A DNA stretch of 64,000 nt from contig NZ_CP017476.1 of assembly GCF_001761385.1 (NCBI RefSeq), forward strand, positions 2,779,501 through 2,843,500, given 5' to 3'. The translations under genes and the position numbers were made by a program. This DNA is from Hydrogenophaga crassostreae. Lineage in GTDB: Bacteria > Pseudomonadota > Gammaproteobacteria > Burkholderiales > Burkholderiaceae_C. The notes beneath the pieces were generated by a model that did not search any database, was not told where the DNA came from, and saw only the letters and a program-made list of their open reading frames with translations. This document shows, piece after piece, positions 8,596 through 17,764 of the stretch. The stretch's first letter is position 1. Each line of letters begins with the position of its first letter.

Positions 8596-9915
8596 TCAGT
8601 TTCTCTGGGCTTCCCGCATGCGAACCGGTGGCAGGGCAATCACAAAAGTGGATCCTTTGCCCACTTCGCTCTGCACGTCAATTTGCCCGCCATGCCGTTG
8701 CGCGACATGTTTCACGATGGCCAGGCCCAGGCCTGTACCGCCGGTCTCTCTTGAGCGGCTCCGATCGACCCGATAGAAGCGCTCTGTCAGGCGGGGCAAA
8801 TGTTCAGCAGCAATCCCGGAGCCGGAATCGGTGACATAAAACTCGCCCCACCCGTCATCGCGCAAACGCCAGCCGGCCACAATTTCCCGGCCAGCGGGTG
8901 TGTAGCGAACAGCATTGCTCAACAAGTTGGACATCGCGCTAAGCAATTCGGTCTTCGCACAAGACACTGCAAGCCCTGGCATGCCTTTGGCCACGATCAC
9001 ATGCTGCGGCCTTGAAATCGCGGCAGACAACCCGTTGGCTTCCTGCATCACGTGACTGAGCAGTTCATCGACAGCCGACCATTCCCCCTGCCCTGGCACC
9101 GGGCTGCCCTCCAGGCGAGACAAAGTCAGCAAATCACTGACCAGTGTTTGCATGCGTTGTGCCTGCTGGCTCATCAGCCCCAGGTAACGAACCCTTTCTT
9201 CCTCTTCCAGCTCGATGCTCTGCATGGTTTCTACAAAGCCGCTGAGCACAGTCAATGGGGTCCGGATTTCGTGGGAAACATTGGCCACAAAATCGCGCCG
9301 CATGGCTTCGGCCAGTTGCACGGCGGTCACATCACGCGTGATCATGAGCTTGCGCTTTTTTCCATAGGGATGCACTTGCAGCGAGATTTTGGAATGCTGC
9401 GTCGGGCGGGGCCCTGGTCCATCAATCTGAATCTCATGGCCAAAGTTGCCCATATCGAGATACGACACAAAGGCAGGCGCTCGAACCAGGTTGCGCACGT
9501 ATTGGCCCACATCGCGCTCAGGCTCGAACCCCAGATGGCCAGAGGCGGTTTGATTCGACCATTCGATGCGCCCGGCTGAATCCAGCAAAACCACTCCATT
9601 GGGAGAGGCTTGAATGGCAGAGAGGAAATCCTCCAGACGTGCATCGGAGTTGGCGGCCTTTTTCTCAAGCTTCTTGATCAGTTTCCGGCCCCGCTCGACC
9701 ACCTCACCCCACACGCCCGAAATGCCTGCCTTGCGCGAGGCATCACCCTTGTTGAGCCAATCCAGTGCACGGCGAGCCCTCAATCCGTCAAAAACACCCC
9801 AGACCAGCGCACCAAGCAGCGCGCCGAAGAAGCTCCACATGGCCGCATCTTGCGTCCAGCCCCACACCGATCCCAGCGCGACCAGGACCAGCAGTTCAAC
9901 CAGTCGGTGAATCAT
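8596..9915 (-). CDS. phoR: Phosphate regulon sensor histidine kinase PhoR
   Basis: 439 residues. Two short N-terminal membrane segments (residues about 5-45, with no large periplasmic domain, as in PhoR) precede a cytoplasmic linker, a PAS domain (about 95-190), the HisKA box VANVSHEIRTPLT with His near residue 214, and a HATPase_c domain with the N-box NLLSNAVRYTP and G-boxes GSGIA and GTGLGLAI. It phosphorylates PhoB when the Pst system and PhoU report low phosphate. Its start overlaps the phoB stop by 4 bases, indicating translational coupling. It is the last gene of the pst-pho cluster. Confidence 0.97.
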   Translation of the reverse strand: MIHRLVELLVLVALGSVWGWTQDAAMWSFFGALLGALVWGVFDGLRARRALDWLNKGDASRKAGISGVWGEVVERGRKLIKKLEKKAANSDARLEDFLSAIQASPNGVVLLDSAGRIEWSNQTASGHLGFEPERDVGQYVRNLVRAPAFVSYLDMGNFGHEIQIDGPGPRPTQHSKISLQVHPYGKKRKLMITRDVTAVQLAEAMRRDFVANVSHEIRTPLTVLSGFVETMQSIELEEEERVRYLGLMSQQAQRMQTLVSDLLTLSRLEGSPVPGQGEWSAVDELLSHVMQEANGLSAAISRPQHVIVAKGMPGLAVSCAKTELLSAMSNLLSNAVRYTPAGREIVAGWRLRDDGWGEFYVTDSGSGIAAEHLPRLTERFYRVDRSRSRETGGTGLGLAIVKHVAQRHGGQIDVQSEVGKGSTFVIALPPVRMREAQRN

Positions 9916-10652
9916 GCAGTGGAAACAGGCGGCCGACCCTGCACAGGCTTGACAGCCGCGCCAGTACCCTGAGCGGTCAGGCGGTAGCCAGCGCCGCGCA
10001 CGGTTTCCACCATGGTCGCAGCCTCACCCAAGGACTCCCTCAAACGTTTGACGTGTACGTCCACGGTGCGCTCCTCGATAAAGACATGATCCCCCCAGAT
10101 TTTGTCGAGCAGCGTACCACGGGTGTGCACCCTTTCTGCATGTTTCATCAGGTAATGGAGCAGCTTGAACTCTGTCGGTCCGAGCTTGAGCTCATTGCCC
10201 TGAAAAGTCACCCGGTAAGTGCCGGCATCCAGTGCCAGTTCTCCCAGTTGCACCGAATCGTTCACCGTTTGAGGCGCTCGGCGGCGCAGGACGGCGCGAA
10301 TTCGCGCGAGCAACTCCTGCGTGGAAAAGGGCTTGGTGATGTAGTCGTCGGCACCGGCATCCAGGCCTTGTACCTTGTCGGCTTCATCGCTTCGCGCGGT
10401 GAGCATCAAGATGGGGACGGCCTTGGTCCGCTCCTGTTGCCGCCATGACCTCGCCAGCGAAGCCCCGCTTTCACCTGGCAGCATCCAGTCCAGCAAAATC
10501 ACGTCGGGCAGAACAGCATCCACTTCGCGGCGTGCCGCCTGACCTTCAAAAACCACGGTAGGCGCAAACCCGTTGTGCCGCAGGTTGACGGCGATCAGCT
10601 CGGCGATCGCTGGCTCGTCCTCAACCACCAGAACGCGAGGTAATTTTTTCAT
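9912..10652 (-). CDS. phoB: Phosphate regulon response regulator PhoB
   Basis: 246 residues. The N-terminal receiver has acidic pocket residues E11/D12 and phospho-acceptor D55 (VILLDWMLPG). The C-terminal OmpR/PhoB winged helix (residues about 135-230) ends with the wing VRGAGYRL. It activates the Pho regulon by binding 11-bp direct repeats (Pho boxes); two candidate sites in this window lie upstream of pstS and ppk. Its last codons overlap phoR by 4 bases, and a 34-base gap separates it from phoU. Confidence 0.97.
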   Translation of the reverse strand: MKKLPRVLVVEDEPAIAELIAVNLRHNGFAPTVVFEGQAARREVDAVLPDVILLDWMLPGESGASLARSWRQQERTKAVPILMLTARSDEADKVQGLDAGADDYITKPFSTQELLARIRAVLRRRAPQTVNDSVQLGELALDAGTYRVTFQGNELKLGPTEFKLLHYLMKHAERVHTRGTLLDKIWGDHVFIEERTVDVHVKRLRESLGEAATMVETVRGAGYRLTAQGTGAAVKPVQGRPPVSTA

Positions 10653-10686
10653 TCAGTGACCTTCTCTGCCAATGCGTTAGGAGCGT

Positions 10687-11388
10687 TTATCCGACCACCG
10701 AGGCCACTTCGTCGACTGACGAGTGGCGCACATCTTCACCCTTCACAACGAAGATGGTCTGTTCGGCGATGTTTTTGGCATGATCGCCCACCCGCTCCAG
10801 CGACTTGGCCAGGAAAAGCAAGTTGAGGCTGGGGGAAATGGTTCGTGGATCTTCCATCATGTAGGTGATCAGCTTGCGCAGGAAACCGTCGTATTCAACA
10901 TCAATTTCATCGTCTTGCTTGATGATGGCCAGGGCCATGGTGGTGTCAAGGCGGGCAAACGAATCGAGCGTTTTGCGGAGCATGCCGGCAGCAAGATCTG
11001 CGGCCAGCCGCAATTCCGATACCGGCAGCGAACGCGGCGAACCGCTCTCGATTATCGACTTCACCATGCGCGCGATGCGCGCGACTTCGTCGCCCGCACG
11101 CTCGAGATTTTGCGTGGTGCGCGAAATGGCCATCAAGAAGCGCAGGTCACGTGCCGTGGGTTGGCGCCGTCCAATGGTGGAGATGATGGCGTGATCGATG
11201 TTCACCTCCATCTGGTTGATGCGTTGCTCGGCTTCAAGCACCTGCTCGGCCGTTTCTTCACTCATGTGAATCAACGCGTAGACTGCCTGGTGGAGTTGCG
11301 ACTCCACCAGACCGCCCATCTCCAGCACCTGCGTGGAAATGGAGTTCAGTTCGGCATCGAACTGACTTGAAATGTGTTTATCACCCAT
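10687..11388 (-). CDS. phoU: Phosphate signalling protein PhoU
   Basis: 233 residues with the two PhoU three-helix repeats. The acidic metal-binding motif E/DxxxD appears as ERAGDEVARIA in repeat 1 and ERVGDHAKNIAE in repeat 2. PhoU links the PstB transporter state to PhoR and restrains the Pho response when phosphate is plentiful. It lies between pstB and phoB, the Burkholderiales order. The start MGDKHISSQFDAEL follows GGAGAAAC. Confidence 0.97.
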   Translation of the reverse strand: MGDKHISSQFDAELNSISTQVLEMGGLVESQLHQAVYALIHMSEETAEQVLEAEQRINQMEVNIDHAIISTIGRRQPTARDLRFLMAISRTTQNLERAGDEVARIARMVKSIIESGSPRSLPVSELRLAADLAAGMLRKTLDSFARLDTTMALAIIKQDDEIDVEYDGFLRKLITYMMEDPRTISPSLNLLFLAKSLERVGDHAKNIAEQTIFVVKGEDVRHSSVDEVASVVG

Positions 11389-11429
11389 GTGTTTCTCCAG
11401 TATTTCGGTACAAACTGCCAGCCAACCGC

Positions 11430-12218
11430 TCAGCCAAAACGGCCGGTGATGTAGTCTTCGGTTTCGGTTTTGCTCGGCTTGAAGAAGATCTGCTCGGTTG
11501 AACCAAATTCGACCAGCTCACCCAGGTACATATAGGCCGTGTAGTCGCTGCAACGGGCTGCCTGTTGCATGTTGTGCGTCACGATGGCGATGGTGTAGTC
11601 CTTCTTCAGTTCGTGCACCAGCTCCTCGACCTTGCCCGTTGAAATCGGATCCAGCGCAGAAGTGGGTTCGTCAAGCAGGAGCACCGAAGGCTTTACCGCC
11701 ACACTGCGCGCAATGCACAAACGCTGCTGTTGACCGCCGGAGAGAGACAGCCCGCTTTGATTGAGCTTGTCTTTGACCTCGCCCCACAACGCAGCCTTGG
11801 TCAGCGCCCATTCCACGCGATCGTCCATCTCGCTGGTGCTCAAGGTCTCGTAGAGTTTCACACCAAACGCAATGTTGTCGTATATCGACATCGGAAACGG
11901 CGTTGGCTTTTGGAAGACCATGCCAATGCGAGCGCGCAGCAAGTTGATGTCCTGTTTTCCGTCCAGGATGTTCTGGCCATAAAAATTGATTTCGCCTTCA
12001 GCGCGCTGGCCGGGATACAGGCTGTACATGCGGTTCAGCGTACGCAGCAAGGTGGATTTTCCGCAACCCGAAGGGCCGATGAAGGCCGTGACCTTGCGCT
12101 CCTCGATGCCGAGGTTCACATTTTTCAGGCCTTGAAAATTGCCGTAGAAGAAGTTCAGGTTGCGCAACTCCAGCGCGTTGGGGTTCTTGGGCAGCGGTTG
12201 GGTAGCCGTAGCAGACAT
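11430..12218 (-). CDS. pstB: Phosphate ABC transporter ATP-binding protein PstB
   Basis: 262 residues from ATG 12218 (MSATATQPLPKNPNALEL). An upstream in-frame TTG is less likely. Walker A is GPSGCGKSTLLR (residues about 47-58), the signature is LSGGQQQRLCIARS and Walker B is VLLLDEPTSALDP. The N-terminal LNFFYGNFQ and the long spacing characteristic of PstB are present. It powers high-affinity phosphate uptake with PstA and PstC. It follows pstA by 45 bases. Confidence 0.97.
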   Translation of the reverse strand: MSATATQPLPKNPNALELRNLNFFYGNFQGLKNVNLGIEERKVTAFIGPSGCGKSTLLRTLNRMYSLYPGQRAEGEINFYGQNILDGKQDINLLRARIGMVFQKPTPFPMSIYDNIAFGVKLYETLSTSEMDDRVEWALTKAALWGEVKDKLNQSGLSLSGGQQQRLCIARSVAVKPSVLLLDEPTSALDPISTGKVEELVHELKKDYTIAIVTHNMQQAARCSDYTAYMYLGELVEFGSTEQIFFKPSKTETEDYITGRFG

Positions 12219-12263
12219 GGTGGTGTTCTTTCGAAAGACGGTCAAAGACGGTGTGGGGTCAAA

Positions 12264-13148
12264 TCAGGAAGGCTTCTTTTCACGCAGGTACACGCGGGCC
12301 ACCACGTTGAGCACCAGCACAGAAAGCGTGACCAGCAAGGCGCCGGCCCATGCCAGGCGGTTCCAGTTGTCATAGGGGCTCATGGCAAACTGGTAAATCA
12401 CGACCGGCAGGTTGGCCATGGGTTTGCTCATGTCGGTGCTGAAGAACTGGTTGTTCAAGGCCGTGAACAGCAAAGGTGCTGTTTCACCGCTGATGCGGGC
12501 AATCGCCAACAAGAGGCCTGTCATGACTCCGCTCTTGGCCGCACGCAGCGTGATGAGCGTTGAGACTTTCCAGCGGGGCGCACCCAAAGCAAAAGCGGCT
12601 TCCCGCAAACTGCCCGGCACCAGACGCAGCATGTTCTCGGTGGTGCGAACCACCACGGGCACAGCGATCAGCGACAGCGCCAACGAGCCTGCCCATCCAG
12701 AAAATCCGCCCATGGTGGACACGGCAATGGCATAGACAAACAGACCCAACACGATCGAAGGCGCCGACAGCATGATGTCGGTCACGAAACGGGTCAGTTC
12801 GGCGGTTTTGCTCTCATCGCCGTATTCGGTCAAGTACACCCCGGCCAGGATGCCGATGGGCGTCGAAACCAGAACGGAGAAGCCGACCATCATCAAACTG
12901 CCAACGATGGCATTGGCGAGACCACCGCCTTCGGAGCCAGGAGCAGGGGTCGACTGGGTCAACAGGTTCCAGTCCAGTCCGGCAAGTCCTTTGCTGAACA
13001 GCACGACCAGAATCCACATGAGCACCGCCAGGCCCAAGACCATGGAGCCCATGGACAGGGAAATCCCGATGGCGTTGCTCGTGCGGCGCCGACGGTACAG
13101 GGTGGCGTTGATGGCCATGGGGTCGGGTGTTTTGTTAACTTGGTTCAT
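12264..13148 (-). CDS. pstA: Phosphate ABC transporter permease PstA
   Basis: 294 residues with six membrane segments and the permease EAA loop (SLREAAFALGAPRWKV, about residues 185-200) that contacts PstB. It forms the channel with PstC. Its ATG overlaps the pstC stop by one base (TAATG), which indicates coupled translation. Confidence 0.97.
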   Translation of the reverse strand: MNQVNKTPDPMAINATLYRRRRTSNAIGISLSMGSMVLGLAVLMWILVVLFSKGLAGLDWNLLTQSTPAPGSEGGGLANAIVGSLMMVGFSVLVSTPIGILAGVYLTEYGDESKTAELTRFVTDIMLSAPSIVLGLFVYAIAVSTMGGFSGWAGSLALSLIAVPVVVRTTENMLRLVPGSLREAAFALGAPRWKVSTLITLRAAKSGVMTGLLLAIARISGETAPLLFTALNNQFFSTDMSKPMANLPVVIYQFAMSPYDNWNRLAWAGALLVTLSVLVLNVVARVYLREKKPS

Positions 13149-14146
13149 TACAGACCCTTGGCTTTTTCAGCGCGAACCATCATCCACTTGGCCAGCGCCA
13201 GCACGATGAAGGTGATCACGAACAAGAGGAAACCCAGCGCAAACAGCGCATGGATGTGCATATCGGAAGCCTCGCCAAATTCGTTGGCCAGGACGGAGGC
13301 AATCGAGGTACCCGGGGAGAACAGCGAAGTCGGCAAGCGGTTGGCATTGCCAATCACGAAAGTCACCGCCATGGTTTCACCCAGGGCGCGTCCCAGACCC
13401 AGCATCACGCCCCCGATCACACCCTTCTGGGTGTAGGGCAAAACCACACGGCGCACCACCTCCCATGTTGTGCAACCCAGGCCATAAGCCGATTCCCTGA
13501 GGATCGGCGGCACGATTTCAAACACGTCGCGCATCACGGCCGCCACAAAGGGCAAGACCATGAACGCCAGCACAACGCCAGCGGCCAGAATGCCGTAGCC
13601 GTTTGTGCTACCGCCAAACAGAAAGCCCACCAGAGGCATCGAGCCGATCAGCTCCTGCACAGGCACTTGAAAGTGATCGGCGAACAGCGGGGCAAAAATG
13701 AACAGGCCGAACATGCCGTAGATGATGGAAGGCACAGCTGCCAGCAACTCGACCGCCGTGCCCAAGGGGCGGCGCAGCCAGGTGGGGCAGTTTTCGGTCA
13801 AGAACAAGGCGATGCCGAATGCCAGTGGTACGGCAATCAAAAGCGCAATACTGGCGCTGGCCAGTGTGCCAACGATGGCAATGGCCGCGCCAAACTCTTC
13901 GTTGACCACATCCCACTCCACGCGCCAGATGAAATTCAGCCCGAACTTCTGAAAAGCGGGCCAAGCGTTGATGAACAACGAAGCAATGATGCCCGAGAGG
14001 GCCACCAGAACCAGCAGCGAGAAGCCCTGGGTGATGCGGTGAAACATCACATCTTGCAGCTGCTGCCGCTTGGCGATGGTCACCATATTGGGATTGCCTG
14101 TTTCAACAGGCAAAGTGGGCGCACTCATGGTGTTTTCCAGGTTCAT
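13148..14146 (-). CDS. pstC: Phosphate ABC transporter permease PstC
   Basis: 332 residues from ATG 14146 (MNLENTMSAPTLPV, GGGAA ribosome site). ATG 14128 with GGAAAA upstream is an almost equal alternative. Six membrane segments follow a soluble N-terminus. The EAA loop is in ILRESAYGLGCTTWEV. It is the partner of PstA in the phosphate channel. A stem-loop lies between it and the upstream pstS gene. Confidence 0.95.
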   Translation of the reverse strand: MNLENTMSAPTLPVETGNPNMVTIAKRQQLQDVMFHRITQGFSLLVLVALSGIIASLFINAWPAFQKFGLNFIWRVEWDVVNEEFGAAIAIVGTLASASIALLIAVPLAFGIALFLTENCPTWLRRPLGTAVELLAAVPSIIYGMFGLFIFAPLFADHFQVPVQELIGSMPLVGFLFGGSTNGYGILAAGVVLAFMVLPFVAAVMRDVFEIVPPILRESAYGLGCTTWEVVRRVVLPYTQKGVIGGVMLGLGRALGETMAVTFVIGNANRLPTSLFSPGTSIASVLANEFGEASDMHIHALFALGFLLFVITFIVLALAKWMMVRAEKAKGL

Positions 14147-14213
14147 AGGGATTCCCATTGGGACAGACTCAGGGCAATGTCGATCTCGGCATTGGATCGA
14201 CCTGATGAAAGCA

Positions 14214-14244
14214 GGAGGTGGCACATACCAGATGCACCACCTCC
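14214..14244 (-). other. Stem-loop between pstS and pstC
   Basis: A perfect inverted repeat GGAGGTGG (14214-14221) and CCACCTCC (14237-14244) lies in the 135-base gap between pstS and pstC and has no T-run. Such intercistronic hairpins usually stabilise or partly terminate the upstream message, so that the binding protein is made in excess over the permeases. Function is inferred from position. Confidence 0.5.
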
Positions 14245-14281
14245 ATGAGGCCCGTTGCAGACCTCAGTGAAAACACCCGAC

Positions 14282-15313
14282 TTATTTCTCGATCTGCGAC
14301 CAGACTTTCGAGCGAATGGCGTCGGTCAGCACATCGGGCAAAGCCACGTAGTCCAGGTCGGCGGCCATTTGCTTGCCGTTCTTGAACGACCAGTCAAAGA
14401 ACTTCAGCACTTCGGCCGACTCGGCCTTGTTAGCAGGTTTTTTGTACATCAGGATGAACGAAGCCGTGCTGATGGGCCAGCTCTCGGCGCCCTTGGCATT
14501 CACCATGGACACGGCCATGCCAGGCTTGCTGAACCAGTCCACGCCGGCTGCCGCAGCGGCAAAAGCTTGCTCGTCTGGTCCAACGTACTTGCCATCGGCG
14601 TTCTGCAGACGCATGTAGTTCATGTTGTTCTTCTTCACGTAGGCGTACTCAACGTAGCCCACTGCGCCCTTGACTCGGTTCACGTTGGCTGCCACGCCTT
14701 CGTTGCCCTTGCCGCCGACGGACGACTCAGCAGGCCACTTCACAGCCTTGTTGGTTCCCACTTTGTCGGCCCAGTCCTTGCTGACCGAAGACAGGTAGTC
14801 GGTGAAGTTGAAGGTCGTGCCCGAACCGTCGGCACGATGCACCACCGTGATCGAAGAGGAAGGCAGTGTTTTTCCAGGGTTCAGGGCAACCAACTTGGCA
14901 TCGTTCCACTTGGTGATGTTGCCCAGGAAGATATCGGCCAACACGGGGCCGGTCACCTGCAATTCACCCGGCTTGAACCCTTCGAGGTTCAAAACAGGCA
15001 CCGTGCCGCCAATGATGGCCGGGAACTGGACCATGCCATCCTTGTCGAGATCGTCACCACTTTGAGGGGCATCCGACGCGCCAAACGCAACGGTCTTGGC
15101 CTGGATCTGCTTGATGCCACCGGAAGAGCCGATGGACTGGTAGTTCATGGAATTGCCCGTGGCGGCTTTGTAAGCCTCGCCCCACTTGGCGTAAACAGGG
15201 AATGGAAAAGTTGCACCTGCGCCGGTGATTTCAGCGGCCAGGGCAGAACCCATGGCAAGGCTGGCCAATGCGGCTGCAGCGACGGTCTTGAGAAGGGTAC
15301 GTTTGGAATTCAT
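14282..15313 (-). CDS. pstS: Periplasmic phosphate-binding protein PstS
   Basis: 343 residues from ATG 15313 (MNSKRTLLKT). A Sec signal peptide of about 26 residues ends at GSALA-A. The mature protein begins EITGAGATFPFPVYAKWGEA, the PstS signature, and carries the phosphate-site motifs SSGGIKQI and HRADGSGTTFNF. It delivers phosphate to PstCAB. It is the first gene of the operon pstS-pstC-pstA-pstB-phoU-phoB-phoR, and a Pho box with -10 element lies about 40-75 bases before the start codon. Confidence 0.97.
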   Translation of the reverse strand: MNSKRTLLKTVAAAALASLAMGSALAAEITGAGATFPFPVYAKWGEAYKAATGNSMNYQSIGSSGGIKQIQAKTVAFGASDAPQSGDDLDKDGMVQFPAIIGGTVPVLNLEGFKPGELQVTGPVLADIFLGNITKWNDAKLVALNPGKTLPSSSITVVHRADGSGTTFNFTDYLSSVSKDWADKVGTNKAVKWPAESSVGGKGNEGVAANVNRVKGAVGYVEYAYVKKNNMNYMRLQNADGKYVGPDEQAFAAAAAGVDWFSKPGMAVSMVNAKGAESWPISTASFILMYKKPANKAESAEVLKFFDWSFKNGKQMAADLDYVALPDVLTDAIRSKVWSQIEK

Positions 15314-15353
15314 CTTGGTCCTTGCGGTTGGTGATAAAGAGTTCACAACCGGG

Positions 15354-15387
15354 ACTTTAGGGAGGCTGTGTGACAGCCATGTGACAA
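15354..15387 (-). promoter_or_regulatory. Pho box and PhoB-dependent promoter of pstS
   Basis: On the minus strand TTGTCACATGGCTGTCAC (15387-15370) has two heptamers TTGTCAC and CTGTCAC with an 11-base repeat, matching the Pho-box consensus CTGTCAT-N4-CTGTCAT. Exactly 10 bases further is TAAAGT (15359-15354), a -10-like hexamer. This geometry is the standard PhoB-activated promoter. A larger inverted repeat, TGTGACAAAT-CAA-ATTTGTCACA (15380-15402), overlaps the upstream half. Confidence 0.85.
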
Positions 15388-15471
15388 ATCAAATTTGTCA
15401 CACAAACAACCCCAAAACGACTCACACCCCTGCTTTTCGGGCCGCCCTGCCCGACCCAGTGCGGCTCGGCG

Positions 15472-16074
15472 CTACAAAAATTGGGCCATCGCCTCGATAT
15501 CTTCGGCGAACAGCTGCCCCTTTTCGGCCACTTTCAGTCGACCGTCCGCGCCAGCGAGCAAAGTAATGGGCAGGCCTTTGGGCTTGGGGTAGGCCTTTCG
15601 CCATTCGGGGCTGGCCCAGGCTGCCGGAAAGCTGTAGCCCTTCTTGGCCAGGTAGGCCATCGCATCTTGCGGTTTTTTGTCAATCGACAACGCCAGCATC
15701 TGAAACCCACCCGTCTGGTGCGCACGCCAGAAAGCCTCCATTGCCGGGCTCTGCAAGGCGCAAAACGGGCAGGTACTGGACCACCAATACACCAGCAACG
15801 GCTTGCCCCGGCTCGCTACCGGGTCAAACCCGCCACCAGCCAACAACTCAATCGGCGGCACGTTCAAAACACTGTCCAATGCAGGCAACGGTGGTGCCTT
15901 GGCCTCCTCGGCAGCAGCCGAAACGGGCTGGGCGCTGACGCCCCCCCCGGTGAGCGTCAGGGCGCACGCTGCCACACCCCAAACCAGCCCGGCGCGGCGG
16001 TTGAAGACCCCGGCAGCTACCGCTGTGCCGGTGGCAGATTCATCGACAGGGGGGGACGACTGTAGAGGGTGCAT
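15472..16074 (-). CDS. TlpA-like thioredoxin-fold protein, exported
   Basis: 200 residues. A long N-terminus (about 25 residues) precedes an RR-hydrophobic signal or anchor ending near GGGVSAQP (residue 50), so the domain acts in the periplasm. The thioredoxin fold carries a CPFC active site (C102 and C105 in SSTCPFCALQSP), unlike cytoplasmic CGPC, and the cis-Pro appears in KGLPITLL. A role in disulfide reduction, for example in cytochrome c maturation, is possible but the context gives no partner. It sits between pstS and ppx, divergent from ppx. Confidence 0.8.
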   Translation of the reverse strand: MHPLQSSPPVDESATGTAVAAGVFNRRAGLVWGVAACALTLTGGGVSAQPVSAAAEEAKAPPLPALDSVLNVPPIELLAGGGFDPVASRGKPLLVYWWSSTCPFCALQSPAMEAFWRAHQTGGFQMLALSIDKKPQDAMAYLAKKGYSFPAAWASPEWRKAYPKPKGLPITLLAGADGRLKVAEKGQLFAEDIEAMAQFL

Positions 16075-16256
16075 GCCAAGGCTCCAGACAGGTAAGATGT
16101 GTGAAGCATAAGCGTTTGATGATGGAATTCAACCCCTCCTGGGTGGGTCCACCCAAAAGTGCTGAAACGACGCTGTCAGGTGATGCGTCACAATCCGAGC
16201 TACCCCCCTCGCCCATCTGACCGAACTGAGCACCGGCTCCAAGTTTTCACCCACCC

Positions 16257-17741
16257 ATGCAAAACGGTACCCTCCTGGCAGCCATCGACCTCGGATCCAA
16301 CAGCTTTCGACTTGAGATCGGCCGGTTTCACGCTGGCCACATTGAGCGAGTGGAATACCTGAAGGAAACCGTGCGCCAAGGCAGCGGCCTTGACGAGAAC
16401 AAGGTCCTCAGCCAGGCCGCCATGGAGCGCGGCTGGGAGTGCCTGTCGCGCTTCGGCGAAAGGCTCCAGGGCTTCACCAAGCAACAGGTGCGTGCTGTTG
16501 CGACCCAGACCCTGCGCGAGGCCAAGAACCGCGACGAGTTTCTGCGGCGCGCCCAATCCCTGCTGGGTTTTGCCATCGAGGTGGTGCCCGGCCAGGAAGA
16601 GGCCCGCTTGATTTACCAAGGCGTGTCCCGCCTGCTGCCGCTGTCAGACGAAAAGCGCCTGGTGGTGGACATTGGCGGCCGGTCCACCGAGATGATCCTC
16701 GGCCTGGGTTATGAGCCGCGCCGATTGGAATCGTATCGGTTGGGCAGCGTGGCCTGGTCGACCCGCTATTTCCCACGCGGTCAGTTCACCGCTGCAGCCT
16801 TCAAAACCGCCGAAGTGGCGGCCAAGGCCGTGCTGGATGAGGCTCTGGATACCTTTCCCCCTTCGGAATGGTCCATTGCCTATGGCTCATCCGGCACAGT
16901 GGGCGCCGTTGCCGACGTCCTGGCCGCCAATGGCTGGGCTTCGGGTGTGGTGACCCGCTCGGGCCTGGACTGGCTCGTTGACAAGCTGATTAAGGCCGGC
17001 AATGCGGACAATCTGAAGTTTGAAGGCCTGAAAGAAGACCGCAAAGCCGTCATCGGCGGCGGAGTCAGCGTCTTGCGCGCCATCTTTGACCTGTTTGGTA
17101 TCGAGCAGATGGTGCCAGCCCAAGGGGCGCTGCGGCAAGGGGCCTTGTACGACCTGATCGCCCGCGAAACGGACGGTGGCGATGTCCGCGAGCGCACTGT
17201 GCAATGGCTGGCCGACCGTTTCTCGATCGATGAAGCACAGGCTCAACGCGTCAGCGAGGTCAGCATGGCCTTGTTTGCCCAGGTGGCCGCTGGAGACACC
17301 CAAAACGAACGCTACTCCCAGAAGCTGGCATGGGCAGCCCGCTTGCATGAGGTCGGCACCCACATTTCTCACGACCGCTCCTACCACCACGGCGCCTACA
17401 TTCTGGACAACGTCGACGCACGGGGCTTTTCCATTCCCGAGCTGCACCGCATGAGTCAGCTCGTTTTGGGTCAGCGAGGCAAGCTGCGCAAACTGGAGCA
17501 ATCGCTCAATGACGAGTTGTTTGCCAAACAGCTGGTGAGTTTGCGGTTGGCCGTTTTGTTGTGCCATGCCCGACAGCTCCCGGAACACCAGTCGATCAAA
17601 CTCAGTTTCAAAGGCAACGGCTTCAAGATATCGACCAACCCCGGCTGGAGCCGTCGCTATCCCCAGTCTGCATGGTTGTTGGGTGAAGAGGTACAGGCTT
17701 GGCAAAAAACCGCCTGGAAGTTCTCGGCCGATATCCGCTAG
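16257..17741 (+). CDS. ppx: Exopolyphosphatase (Ppx/GppA family)
   Basis: 494 residues with the ASKHA phosphatase core: N-terminal LAAIDLGSNSFRLEIGRF, the second phosphate loop VVDIGGRSTEMILG, and a C-terminal HD-like half (HEVGTHISHDRSYHHGAYIL). It hydrolyses terminal phosphates of polyphosphate, and may also act on pppGpp, as family members do. It opposes Ppk, encoded 5 kb away. It is divergent from the TlpA-like gene. The next gene starts 24 bases after its stop. Confidence 0.95.
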   Translation: MQNGTLLAAIDLGSNSFRLEIGRFHAGHIERVEYLKETVRQGSGLDENKVLSQAAMERGWECLSRFGERLQGFTKQQVRAVATQTLREAKNRDEFLRRAQSLLGFAIEVVPGQEEARLIYQGVSRLLPLSDEKRLVVDIGGRSTEMILGLGYEPRRLESYRLGSVAWSTRYFPRGQFTAAAFKTAEVAAKAVLDEALDTFPPSEWSIAYGSSGTVGAVADVLAANGWASGVVTRSGLDWLVDKLIKAGNADNLKFEGLKEDRKAVIGGGVSVLRAIFDLFGIEQMVPAQGALRQGALYDLIARETDGGDVRERTVQWLADRFSIDEAQAQRVSEVSMALFAQVAAGDTQNERYSQKLAWAARLHEVGTHISHDRSYHHGAYILDNVDARGFSIPELHRMSQLVLGQRGKLRKLEQSLNDELFAKQLVSLRLAVLLCHARQLPEHQSIKLSFKGNGFKISTNPGWSRRYPQSAWLLGEEVQAWQKTAWKFSADIR

Positions 17742-17764
17742 AGCCAGCCCAGGAGCATGACACC

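Noticed and set aside
16173..16191. Pho-box-like CTGTCAGGTGATGCGTCAC upstream of ppx
   Set aside because: The half-sites are 12, not 11, bases apart and no -10 follows at the right distance.
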